Part shown: in pieces, positions 1 through 6,446 of the stretch
Position numbering within the stretch: the stretch's first letter is position 1
How the letters are laid out: every line of letters starts with the position of its first letter
DNA from: Bacteroidota bacterium
Lineage (GTDB): Bacteria > Bacteroidota > Bacteroidia > Chitinophagales > Chitinophagaceae
Length of the DNA: 10,093 nucleotides
Direction of reading: 5' to 3'
NCBI GenBank assembly: GCA_023433265.1
Contig: JAEZDR010000051.1
Coordinates: 1-10,093, forward strand
The notes under the pieces: model-generated
Databases searched by the model: none
The model's input: the letters and a program-made list of their open reading frames with translations, nothing else
What the model was told of the DNA's origin: nothing
Position numbers and translations under genes: made by a program

Positions 1-515
1 ATCATATTCTTTTTACTGATTGTAGGCCACCAGCCAGGCAATAAATGGTGAACTTCTCTAAACACAGACGCCGCTATCTGTATTGTGGGACCTTCCCTGC
101 CTATGGCTGCACCGCCTATCACCATGAGCATACTCGAGGATATTTTTAACCAAATCACCTCAATGTTCAACAGTTTGTTTACCCTGTCTCGTTGCCGGGG
201 CGTAGAAAGTTCCAGGGCTGCCAGCACTTGTGGAATGCCGCTGCCTCTCGCCGCTTTATCAAACCGCTGAATCAGAAAATAACTTAGCGCAAAGAGTGCC
301 GGCGTAATTACAAGCATCCAATAGTCTGTGTGAGTAAACAACCATTTGTTGATGTTTTCACTTTGCCTGAAGAATTCTGCATACACGACGGCAACTAAAC
401 CAGTGAGGAGCGATGCCACCCAGAATGGCCCGGCAAGGAGGATGGCATTTTTTATCCTTGGGTTTTGAATGCTGTCAAATAAACGCTTTAGTAGGTACCG
501 TATGTGTGCAATCAT
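1..515 (-). CDS. ClC-family chloride channel/transporter, N-terminal part (C-terminus beyond the left edge)
   Basis: Partial gene: 171 codons read leftward from an ATG at 513-515 with no stop before the window ends. The protein belongs to the ClC family of membrane proteins that conduct chloride or exchange it for protons. Two of the family's anion-filter motifs are present in the right order: GSGIPQ at residues 91-96 and GREGP at 139-143. E141 in the second motif corresponds to the gating glutamate (E148 in E. coli ClcA). Hydrophobic segments lie at about residues 24-45, 66-82 and 121-136. The proton-pathway glutamate that separates exchangers from channels (E203 in E. coli) would lie outside the window, so transport mode cannot be decided. 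The gene is downstream of the copper-protein gene on the same strand, with a possible terminator between them. No clear ribosome binding site is seen. Family assignment is firm; specificity is inference. Confidence 0.93.
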   Translation of the reverse strand, partial: MIAHIRYLLKRLFDSIQNPRIKNAILLAGPFWVASLLTGLVAVVYAEFFRQSENINKWLFTHTDYWMLVITPALFALSYFLIQRFDKAARGSGIPQVLAALELSTPRQRDRVNKLLNIEVIWLKISSSMLMVIGGAAIGREGPTIQIAASVFREVHHLLPGWWPTISKKNM

Positions 516-550
516 GTTCTAAGTGTGCCTTTAGCTGAATTTGCGATACA

Positions 551-585
551 CCAAAAGCGCCCTTTTGAGGAGGCGCTATTTTTGG
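551..585 (-). terminator. Possible rho-independent terminator after the copper-binding protein gene
   Basis: Inverted repeat AGCGCC/GGCGCT with a 10-base loop. Its flanks, CCAAA and TTTGG, can extend the stem across a small bulge. On the minus strand the 3' arm is followed by only a short T run, so it is a weak terminator candidate. It lies 25 bases past the stop codon of the copper-protein gene and before the ClC start, where a terminator is plausible. Confidence 0.5.
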
Positions 586-609
586 TAAGGATGTAAAACC
601 CTTAAATGA

Positions 610-948
610 TTATGCTGCCATCTTGCGACACTCATCTGCACAGCGCCGGCACATGTCAGCACATTCCTTGCAATGTTTTGTTTGGTGTTTACCGCATTCA
701 TTTGCGCAGGCTTCGCATAAATCGGCACAAATTCGGCAAATTTCAGCCGATTTACTGCTACCCATGCTCATAAGCTGAGCCGCAGCATAGCAAATGGTTG
801 CGCATTCCATGTCGAGCCTGATGCATTCCGCCATCATTTGTACATTATCTTCCTGCGTGCAGCTTGATGCACAATGATTACAAAGTGCTGCACATTGCAA
901 ACATGCGTCTATGCAGGAACGATACTCATGATAACCCTTTGCATTCAT
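610..948 (-). CDS. Cysteine-rich four-helix-bundle copper-binding protein (DUF326/Csp type)
   Basis: A 112-residue protein with 19 cysteines, mostly in CxxxC or CxxC spacing along predicted helices: residues 12, 16, 19, 23, 26, 30, 42, 49, 53, 71, 74, 78, 81, 85, 93, 96, 100, 103 and 107. Histidines 7, 25, 88 and 92 may add ligands. This is the pattern of the DUF326 / copper storage protein (Csp) family, whose known members are four-helix bundles with a cysteine-lined core that binds many Cu(I) ions. There is no signal peptide, so it is expected in the cytosol, as for Csp3-type proteins, where it would store or buffer copper. The ATG at 946-948 follows an A-rich stretch with no Shine-Dalgarno sequence. 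It sits 209 bases downstream of feoB on the same strand. Family call is firm; the metal and its in vivo role are inferred from the family. Confidence 0.9.
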   Translation of the reverse strand: MNAKGYHEYRSCIDACLQCAALCNHCASSCTQEDNVQMMAECIRLDMECATICYAAAQLMSMGSSKSAEICRICADLCEACANECGKHQTKHCKECADMCRRCADECRKMAA

Positions 949-1157
949 TTGATTTAATTTTTCGATTGGTAAAAAAATGGTTTGATAGATAGATTACTTA
1001 AACCACCTCAAATTTTATTCCTCCTATGATGGAAAACGACATATGAACTAAAAGGGTAGATGGAATGTTTATTTTGCCCAACTGTCGTTGACTGTATTTC
1101 CCGTACTAAAAAGCCGGGTAGGTTAGGGAGATAAAAGAGGCAGTGCGTTTTGTTTGC

Positions 1158-3281
1158 TTAGCTCAATAGCTGGTACGCAGCCATGCTTACAAAATAGGCA
1201 AGAGCAGTCATAAATACCAGTTGGATGATAGGCCATTTCCAGCCCTTGGTTTCTCTTTTAACTACCGCAAGGGTGCTCATACATTGCATGGCAAGAAGGT
1301 AAAAGAACATCAGCGAAAAGGCAGTACCCAGGCTGTAAACTTTAGTGCCATCAGGCCGCACCGCAGCCTGCATCTTGGTTCGTAAACTGCTGTTATCATC
1401 CTCTTCTTCCACGCTGTAAAGTGTAGCCATGGTACCCACAAACACTTCGCGCGCCGCAAACGAGGTGATCAATGCTATGCCTATCTTCCAATCGTATCCC
1501 AACGGTTCTATTGCCGGCTCAATGCTTTTACCAAGCAGCCCAGCGAAAGAGTTCTCCAGCTTAGCTGTTCCAAGCTCTCTTTCCAGCGCATCCTTTTCTT
1601 CTGCAGTGCCCGCGGCGGCAATGCGCCCGGCATAAACTTTTTCTACCGCTTCCATTTTGGCCACAGGGCCATAGCTGCTCATAAACCATAGCACCAGGCT
1701 GATGATCATAATAATCTTGCCCGCATCCCTCACAAACACCTTCGCTTTTTCAACCATGGTTACCCCCACATTCTTCCAGCGCGGACCTCTGTACACCGGC
1801 AATTCCAGGATGAAAAAACTTTTCTCGTTAATTCTTACCCACATGCGCAGAATGCCCGCAACCAAAAGCGCTATCACAACACCAAACAAGTAAAGCCCCA
1901 TCATGATAAGCCCTTGCAGGCTCAGGAATCCGAAATAGTAAACATCGGGTATTACCAGCGCGATCAGGATGGTATAAACCGGCAGCCTTGCACTGCAGCT
2001 CATGAAAGGTGTAACGAGTATTGTAAGTAACCGCTCCTTCTTGTTTTCAATGTTTCTTGCGCTCATAATTGCAGGTACGGCACAGGCAAAGCCTCCTATC
2101 ATAGGCATTACGCTTTTTCCGTTCAGTCCCGTCTTGCGCATCAGCTTATCCGTCAGGAAGCTGATTCTTGCCATATAGCCCGTGTCTTCCAATATGGTAA
2201 CCAACCCGAACAAGATCATAATCTGTGGTATAAACACCAGGATTCCGCTTAACCCGGCAACGAGGCCATTGGTTATCAGGCCGGCCCACCAGGCTTTGGG
2301 TAGTGAGTATTCCAGGAAGCTGCCCAATTCGCTAAACAGCCATTCAATCCCCATCATAGGGTATTGCGCCAGCCAGAAGATGCTTTGGAATAAAAGAAAC
2401 AAAACTACCAGCAGGATGAGGTAACCCCAGACGCGGTGTAGTAACAGGTTATCCAGTTTCTCAGTAAAAAGCTTTTGTTGCAACGGGTCTGGCTCAACCA
2501 CGTTCTGGTGCATGATCTGCTTGATACGCGAGTAGCGCTGCATAATTTCTTCTGCCTGCGTCTTCGTATGATTGAACTTGTTGCGCTGCTCAGTTTCCTC
2601 AATCACCCCCTGCACTTTTTGATCCAATGGAAAGTGTTCGTGGTTAATAAGGTAATGGATGGAAGCATAATCGCTCAATCCCGGCAGGGCCTGCTGAACT
2701 TCGGCGACTGCCGTTGTAGCCAGCGCTTTGTTTGCTATGAAATCGCGCTTAGGCGCAACATATTGCTGCTTCGCTGTTTGGGTGAGTGCTTTCTTAAGTG
2801 CCGTAACACCCTTTACCTTACGGGCATTAATGGCAACCACAGGAACACCAAGATCCCTTTCCAACCCCGCCACATCTATCTCGATTCCTTTACGCCGGGC
2901 AATATCAGTCATGGTTAATGCAACCACCACTGGTATCTTCAGGTCAATAATCTGGCTGCAAAACAGCAGATTACGCTTCAGGTTGCTGGCATCCGCTACC
3001 AGCAGCACCATATCGGGTTTGATGTCGGTGTCGGCATTCATCAGCACCTTATAAGCCACCCACTCATCCGCCCTTCGGGGGTAAAGGCTATAGGTGCCCG
3101 GGAGGTCAATAATGTTACCGGTAAGATTTGGCTCCAGTTGAAATAAACCTGTTTTCTTATCCACCGTAACCCCCGGAAAGTTGCCTACCTTTTGGTTAAG
3201 GCCGGTAAGCACATTGAACAAGGACGTCTTGCCACAATTAGGGTTGCCTACTAAAGCGATATTGATCACGGTTTTAGCCAA
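1158..3281 (-). CDS. feoB: Ferrous iron transport protein B (FeoB), GTPase-coupled inner-membrane transporter
   Basis: FeoB imports Fe(II) across the inner membrane, using an N-terminal G-protein domain. Visible in the 707 residues: G1 GNPNCGKT at 12-19, G2 threonine T39 in NFPGVTV, G3 DLPG at 59-62, a G4 position reading TMTD at 123-126 (NxxD is usual), a possible G5 near 151-158, then a helical linker and a membrane domain from about residue 283. The membrane part holds two Gate-type regions (PMIGGFACAVPAIMSARN around 393-410, PFMSCSARLPVY at 425-436) and a late AMQCMSTLAVV segment. Conserved cysteines are C400, C429 and C667. Length is normal and the frame is intact. The start is not ATG: the frame opens at TTG (3279-3281), and a GTG four codons later (3267-3269) is equally plausible. 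No feoA is adjacent or fused. A -7 promoter match lies just upstream. Confidence 0.97.
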   Translation of the reverse strand: MAKTVINIALVGNPNCGKTSLFNVLTGLNQKVGNFPGVTVDKKTGLFQLEPNLTGNIIDLPGTYSLYPRRADEWVAYKVLMNADTDIKPDMVLLVADASNLKRNLLFCSQIIDLKIPVVVALTMTDIARRKGIEIDVAGLERDLGVPVVAINARKVKGVTALKKALTQTAKQQYVAPKRDFIANKALATTAVAEVQQALPGLSDYASIHYLINHEHFPLDQKVQGVIEETEQRNKFNHTKTQAEEIMQRYSRIKQIMHQNVVEPDPLQQKLFTEKLDNLLLHRVWGYLILLVVLFLLFQSIFWLAQYPMMGIEWLFSELGSFLEYSLPKAWWAGLITNGLVAGLSGILVFIPQIMILFGLVTILEDTGYMARISFLTDKLMRKTGLNGKSVMPMIGGFACAVPAIMSARNIENKKERLLTILVTPFMSCSARLPVYTILIALVIPDVYYFGFLSLQGLIMMGLYLFGVVIALLVAGILRMWVRINEKSFFILELPVYRGPRWKNVGVTMVEKAKVFVRDAGKIIMIISLVLWFMSSYGPVAKMEAVEKVYAGRIAAAGTAEEKDALERELGTAKLENSFAGLLGKSIEPAIEPLGYDWKIGIALITSFAAREVFVGTMATLYSVEEEDDNSSLRTKMQAAVRPDGTKVYSLGTAFSLMFFYLLAMQCMSTLAVVKRETKGWKWPIIQLVFMTALAYFVSMAAYQLLS

Positions 3282-3300
3282 GGGCTGAAATTAGGTTGCG

Positions 3301-3308
3301 CAAATGTA
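3301..3308 (-). promoter_or_regulatory. Probable Bacteroidota -7 promoter element for feoB
   Basis: The minus strand reads TACATTTG, a full match to the Bacteroidota -7 consensus TAnnTTTG. It lies 19 bases upstream of the TTG start and 31 bases upstream of the alternative GTG start. I see no convincing -33 TTG/TTTG at the usual spacing. The implied leader is very short if TTG is used, which slightly favours GTG. An 8-base degenerate match can occur by chance. Confidence 0.4.
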
Positions 3309-3404
3309 AACTAACCCATTCCCTTGCTCTTACGATATCGGGAGTTTGTAACCTTACATTTCGTTAAACAACGGAGCGAAAGACAATCCGGTGACTGAGC
3401 ATTC

Positions 3405-4316
3405 TTATTCAAAAACAATAAGAAGGAACATAACCACGAAGGGGATTGCAAGTAATAAAGAGTCAAACCGGTCAAGAAAGCCTCCGTGTCCCGGCATAAG
3501 CTGCCCGCTGTCCTTAACCCCGGCGCGCCGTTTCAGGTAGCTTTCAAACAGGTCGCCAAGTGTACCGGCTATTGAAGCAATGCCGGCAACTGCATACCAG
3601 GTCCACCCTTCAATCCACGGAGCAATAGAAGGATAAAGCACCTTGTGAAATAGGAAGCCTATTACTGCTACGCATAAGAGGATGCCCCCTGCCGTGCCTT
3701 CCCATGTTTTCTTAGGCGAGATGGCAGATAACGGTGTTCTCCCTATCAGTGAACCAACTATATAGGCCATGGTATCGTTAACCCAAAGCGAAAAGATGAG
3801 GCAGAGGCTGAGCTTCAACCCTGTTTCTGTATCGCTGCCACTGTCAATAAAGATGTTGTGATCTGATGCATCAAGGCCCGAACGCAGGTTCATCAGCAAT
3901 CCCAGCATCAGCGATATATAAACAAATCCGATAAGCGAATAACGGGTATTCCGCAGGTTTAGGTTTTTGGTAAAAAGTACTTCGGCAATAGGGAGCACAA
4001 GAATGAGTACGAGAAACAGCGTCCATCCCAGGATGTGGAGGTTATAACTGCCTATGCTGTAAGCATTGCTGCACATCCACAGCATGAAAGCCCAACCCGT
4101 AACCATGATACCGTACTTATGAATGGGCGTACGTTCGGCATAGGGATGATATATCTTTTCAATCAGCCGCTGGTACTCCCGCCATGCACCAAAGTGTACA
4201 ATGCTAAACAGCACCAGAAAGCTCCAGTGGTTAATGAAAAGCCCCAGGCCCATAACCGCCACAAATACAATGGCAGTTAGTGTTCGGGTTTTAAATGTTT
4301 GCACATTAAACGCCAT
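3405..4316 (-). CDS. cdsA: Phosphatidate cytidylyltransferase (CDP-diacylglycerol synthase)
   Basis: CdsA makes CDP-diacylglycerol from phosphatidic acid and CTP in the inner membrane, the branch point for phospholipid synthesis. The 303-residue protein has about eight hydrophobic segments. It ends with the family signature at 259-285, with key residues K262, R263, K268, D269, G276, H277, G278, G279, D282, R283 and D285. An upstream SPKKTWEG motif lies at 200-207, and acidic D181 and D255 are likely part of the metal and nucleotide site. Length and motif set are normal for a complete enzyme. The ATG at 4314-4316 overlaps the last 11 bases of the preceding CPBP protease gene, which implies translational coupling in one operon. 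It is likely essential unless a second copy exists. Confidence 0.97.
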   Translation of the reverse strand: MAFNVQTFKTRTLTAIVFVAVMGLGLFINHWSFLVLFSIVHFGAWREYQRLIEKIYHPYAERTPIHKYGIMVTGWAFMLWMCSNAYSIGSYNLHILGWTLFLVLILVLPIAEVLFTKNLNLRNTRYSLIGFVYISLMLGLLMNLRSGLDASDHNIFIDSGSDTETGLKLSLCLIFSLWVNDTMAYIVGSLIGRTPLSAISPKKTWEGTAGGILLCVAVIGFLFHKVLYPSIAPWIEGWTWYAVAGIASIAGTLGDLFESYLKRRAGVKDSGQLMPGHGGFLDRFDSLLLAIPFVVMFLLIVFE

Positions 4317-5256
4317 GGTCCTCTTCTTCCTTTTTATGAAACTCAGCCTCTAAGATATGATAAGCCTGAACTTCCCGGCTTTCCTTCAGAAATACTGCCA
4401 TCAGCATCCAAATAATCGGGATAGCTAGCAGTCCATACCACACGGGTGCAGTTTCGTCCAAAGCCTTCTCCATTGGTATACCCGCCCTCGTAAGCGCATA
4501 TAACTGCGTTACAATAAATGCGTTATTTAGAAAATGAAGAATGATGCTCAGCCATATATTACGGCTGTTATGGTATACCATGCCCAATAAAACACCGAGG
4601 AATAAACGTGACAAGAAACCAAAGTAAGAAAAGTGAATCAGGCTGAATATCAGTGCGGTAATTAATATAGGAGGCAGGGGGTGCCTGAACATGCGGGCAA
4701 AAGTAGTTTGTAAAGCGCCCCTGAAAAGCATTTCTTCGGCCACAGCGGGAATAAGCGCAATTACTACCAGCGAAATAAGGTAATCCTGCACGGTAGGCAT
4801 ATAGGCCATTGCAAGTACCGTTTGGTTGTAACTGTCGTCCAACTGTTTAAAGTAGGCCGCCGTGTCTTTTGGAAGCGGAATCAGGTTGGTAAGTTCTGCG
4901 AGGGCACCACTTAATATCATGGCAGGTATAACCATCAATACCACAAAAAACACCTGCTTGCCCGATACCATCCGGTTAAAACCAATCTTAGACGGGCCCG
5001 GTCCAGATACATAGGCCAGCATCAATGCGGGCACTGCCATTATTAAAACAGCTCCCACAGATTGCAACAGCCGTGCAATGCCAATATATTTTCTATCCGT
5101 AACAATATCTGGCAAGGACCCTACGCTTAGGCCAAACATCTTGATTGCTAAAGCGGTAAGTACTGACGATAAAACAATACCCAGCCCGCAAAACACTAAT
5201 AGCAATGCCAGTTGCATGCCCGGGCTAAACCGCTCCTTCTGTAACATATCCTTCAT
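4306..5256 (-). CDS. CPBP-family intramembrane metalloprotease (CAAX protease/ABI type)
   Basis: A 316-residue multi-pass membrane protein with the CPBP (PF02517) motifs. EEMLFRG at 174-180 gives E174, E175 and R179; F204 to H208 gives the FxxxH motif; HFLNN at 241-245 gives H241 and N245. Together these form the catalytic glutamate and metal-binding set of Rce1-like glutamate proteases. The family cleaves substrates within the membrane and includes CAAX prenyl proteases and bacteriocin-processing or immunity proteins, but the substrate here cannot be told from sequence. Hydrophobic segments precede and follow the motif region, and the C-terminus (about 291-316) is a charged, probably cytoplasmic tail. 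It overlaps cdsA by 11 bases and is divergent from the Dus gene, 65 bases away. All motif residues are present, so it should be active. Confidence 0.93.
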   Translation of the reverse strand: MKDMLQKERFSPGMQLALLLVFCGLGIVLSSVLTALAIKMFGLSVGSLPDIVTDRKYIGIARLLQSVGAVLIMAVPALMLAYVSGPGPSKIGFNRMVSGKQVFFVVLMVIPAMILSGALAELTNLIPLPKDTAAYFKQLDDSYNQTVLAMAYMPTVQDYLISLVVIALIPAVAEEMLFRGALQTTFARMFRHPLPPILITALIFSLIHFSYFGFLSRLFLGVLLGMVYHNSRNIWLSIILHFLNNAFIVTQLYALTRAGIPMEKALDETAPVWYGLLAIPIIWMLMAVFLKESREVQAYHILEAEFHKKEEEDHGV

Positions 5257-5267
5257 AAATAACGCTG

Positions 5268-5275
5268 TAAATTTG
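5268..5275 (+). promoter_or_regulatory. Probable Bacteroidota -7 promoter element for the Dus gene
   Basis: TAAATTTG matches the -7 consensus TAnnTTTG in the 65-base divergent region. It lies 46 bases before the Dus ATG, giving an expected leader of roughly 40 bases. No clear -33 element is seen at the usual distance, where the sequence would fall within the start of the divergent protease gene. No equally good element was found for the minus-strand protease gene. Confidence 0.45.
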
Positions 5276-5321
5276 CACTCTTTTGCTCAACCCGTCTAAT
5301 TAACCTGTTGGTATAGCGCAC

Positions 5322-6365
5322 ATGGTAAAAATAGGAACAGTACAACTACCCGATTTCCCACTTCTCCTTGCTCCGATGGAGGACGTGAGCGATCCGCCAT
5401 TTCGCTATGTATGCAAGCAGAATGGTGCGGACCTCATGTACACTGAGTTTATTAGTAGTGAAGGCCTCATTCGGAATGCCATCAAAAGCAGGCAGAAGCT
5501 TGATATTTTCGACTACGAACGGCCCATCGGCATCCAGATATTCGGCGGCGATGAGGACGCCATGGCACTGAGTGCACGCATTGTAGATGCTACGCAACCC
5601 GACCTGTTAGACATCAATTTTGGTTGCCCGGTAAAGAAGGTGGTATGTAAAGGTGCGGGTGCAGGCGTGTTAAAGGATATTGATTTAATGGTAAGACTAA
5701 CTGCAGCGGTAGTGAGGTCTACCAAACTACCTGTAACAGTAAAGACAAGGCTTGGCTGGGATGAGAGCAGCCTTAATATAGAAACCGTAGCGGAGCGTTT
5801 ACAGGATGTGGGCATACAGGCACTGAGCATTCACGGCCGTACAAGGTCGCAGATGTATAAAGGAGAAGCTGACTGGCGGCTGATTGCGGCCGTAAAGAAC
5901 AATCCCCGCATCAAAATACCCATCTTTGGTAATGGCGACATAGACTCAGCACCCAAGGCGCTTGAATACAAAAACCGATATGGAGTGGATGGCATCATGA
6001 TAGGCCGGGCTGCTATTGGATATCCCTGGATCTTCAACGAGATAAAACATTACCTGCAAACTGGCACCGAACTGCCGTTACCCACCATACAACAAAGAGT
6101 GGAGGTGATAAAGACCCACCTTAAGAAGTCAATAGCATGGAAGGGAGCTAACCTGGGCATGCTGGAAATGCGGAGCCATTACAGCAATTACCTGAAAGGC
6201 TTCCCACACATAAAAGAGTTCAGGGCGCAGCTTGTTACCCTAAAAGAATATGATGCCATCGTAGAAGTGCTTCATAAGATAGTGCAACACTACGGCGATT
6301 ATACGCTGGAGCGCACCCCGTACACCTTCCCGATTGGAGCAGAAACAGGCAAGTGTGCAACCTAA
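5322..6365 (+). CDS. dusB: tRNA-dihydrouridine synthase, DusB/NifR3 type
   Basis: Flavoenzyme that reduces specific uridines in the tRNA D-loop to dihydrouridine using FMN and NADPH. The 347-residue protein has a TIM barrel followed by a helical domain from about residue 250. Motifs in order: APMEDVSD at 17-24 (FMN binding), DINFGCPVKKV at 97-107 with C102 as the expected catalytic acid, KTRLGWD at 141-147, HGRTRSQMYKG at 171-181, GNGDI at 203-207 and GRAAIGYPWIF at 228-238 (phosphate binding). The GCPVKK and GYPWIF forms and the length fit the DusB/NifR3 subfamily; the exact uridine modified is inferred from that. The ATG is preceded by no Shine-Dalgarno sequence. The next gene begins 81 bases downstream with no terminator visible, so some read-through is possible. 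Confidence 0.94.
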   Translation: MVKIGTVQLPDFPLLLAPMEDVSDPPFRYVCKQNGADLMYTEFISSEGLIRNAIKSRQKLDIFDYERPIGIQIFGGDEDAMALSARIVDATQPDLLDINFGCPVKKVVCKGAGAGVLKDIDLMVRLTAAVVRSTKLPVTVKTRLGWDESSLNIETVAERLQDVGIQALSIHGRTRSQMYKGEADWRLIAAVKNNPRIKIPIFGNGDIDSAPKALEYKNRYGVDGIMIGRAAIGYPWIFNEIKHYLQTGTELPLPTIQQRVEVIKTHLKKSIAWKGANLGMLEMRSHYSNYLKGFPHIKEFRAQLVTLKEYDAIVEVLHKIVQHYGDYTLERTPYTFPIGAETGKCAT

Positions 6366-6446
6366 CGTGGTAACCGGCGGATTTATTGTTCCATATAATG
6401 CAGGTAAGAGGCCTTTTTCTGTATATTGTAGTCAAAACCTATTGGC

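Noticed and set aside
984..994. GATA short tandem repeat
   Set aside because: Fewer than three full units; no evidence of function.
1009..1017. TAAAATTTG on the minus strand upstream of the copper-protein gene
   Set aside because: It has one extra base relative to the TAnnTTTG element and lies about 60 bases from the start with no clear -33 partner; too weak to annotate.
2475..2918. A 147-codon open frame on the plus strand
   Set aside because: It lies wholly antisense within feoB, whose motifs are intact; the translated product has no recognisable domain.
3290..3316. TTAGGTT and ACTAACC half-sites upstream of feoB, reminiscent of a DtxR-type box
   Set aside because: The half-sites are imperfect complements and too far apart for the known 19-base site.
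3347..3358. Inverted repeat TGTAA-CC-TTACA between cdsA and feoB
   Set aside because: Five-base arms are too short to call an operator, and it does not resemble a Fur or DtxR box closely enough.
6394..6399. TATAAT upstream of the sensor kinase
   Set aside because: It resembles the E. coli -10 box, not the Bacteroidota element, and has no matching -35; likely chance.
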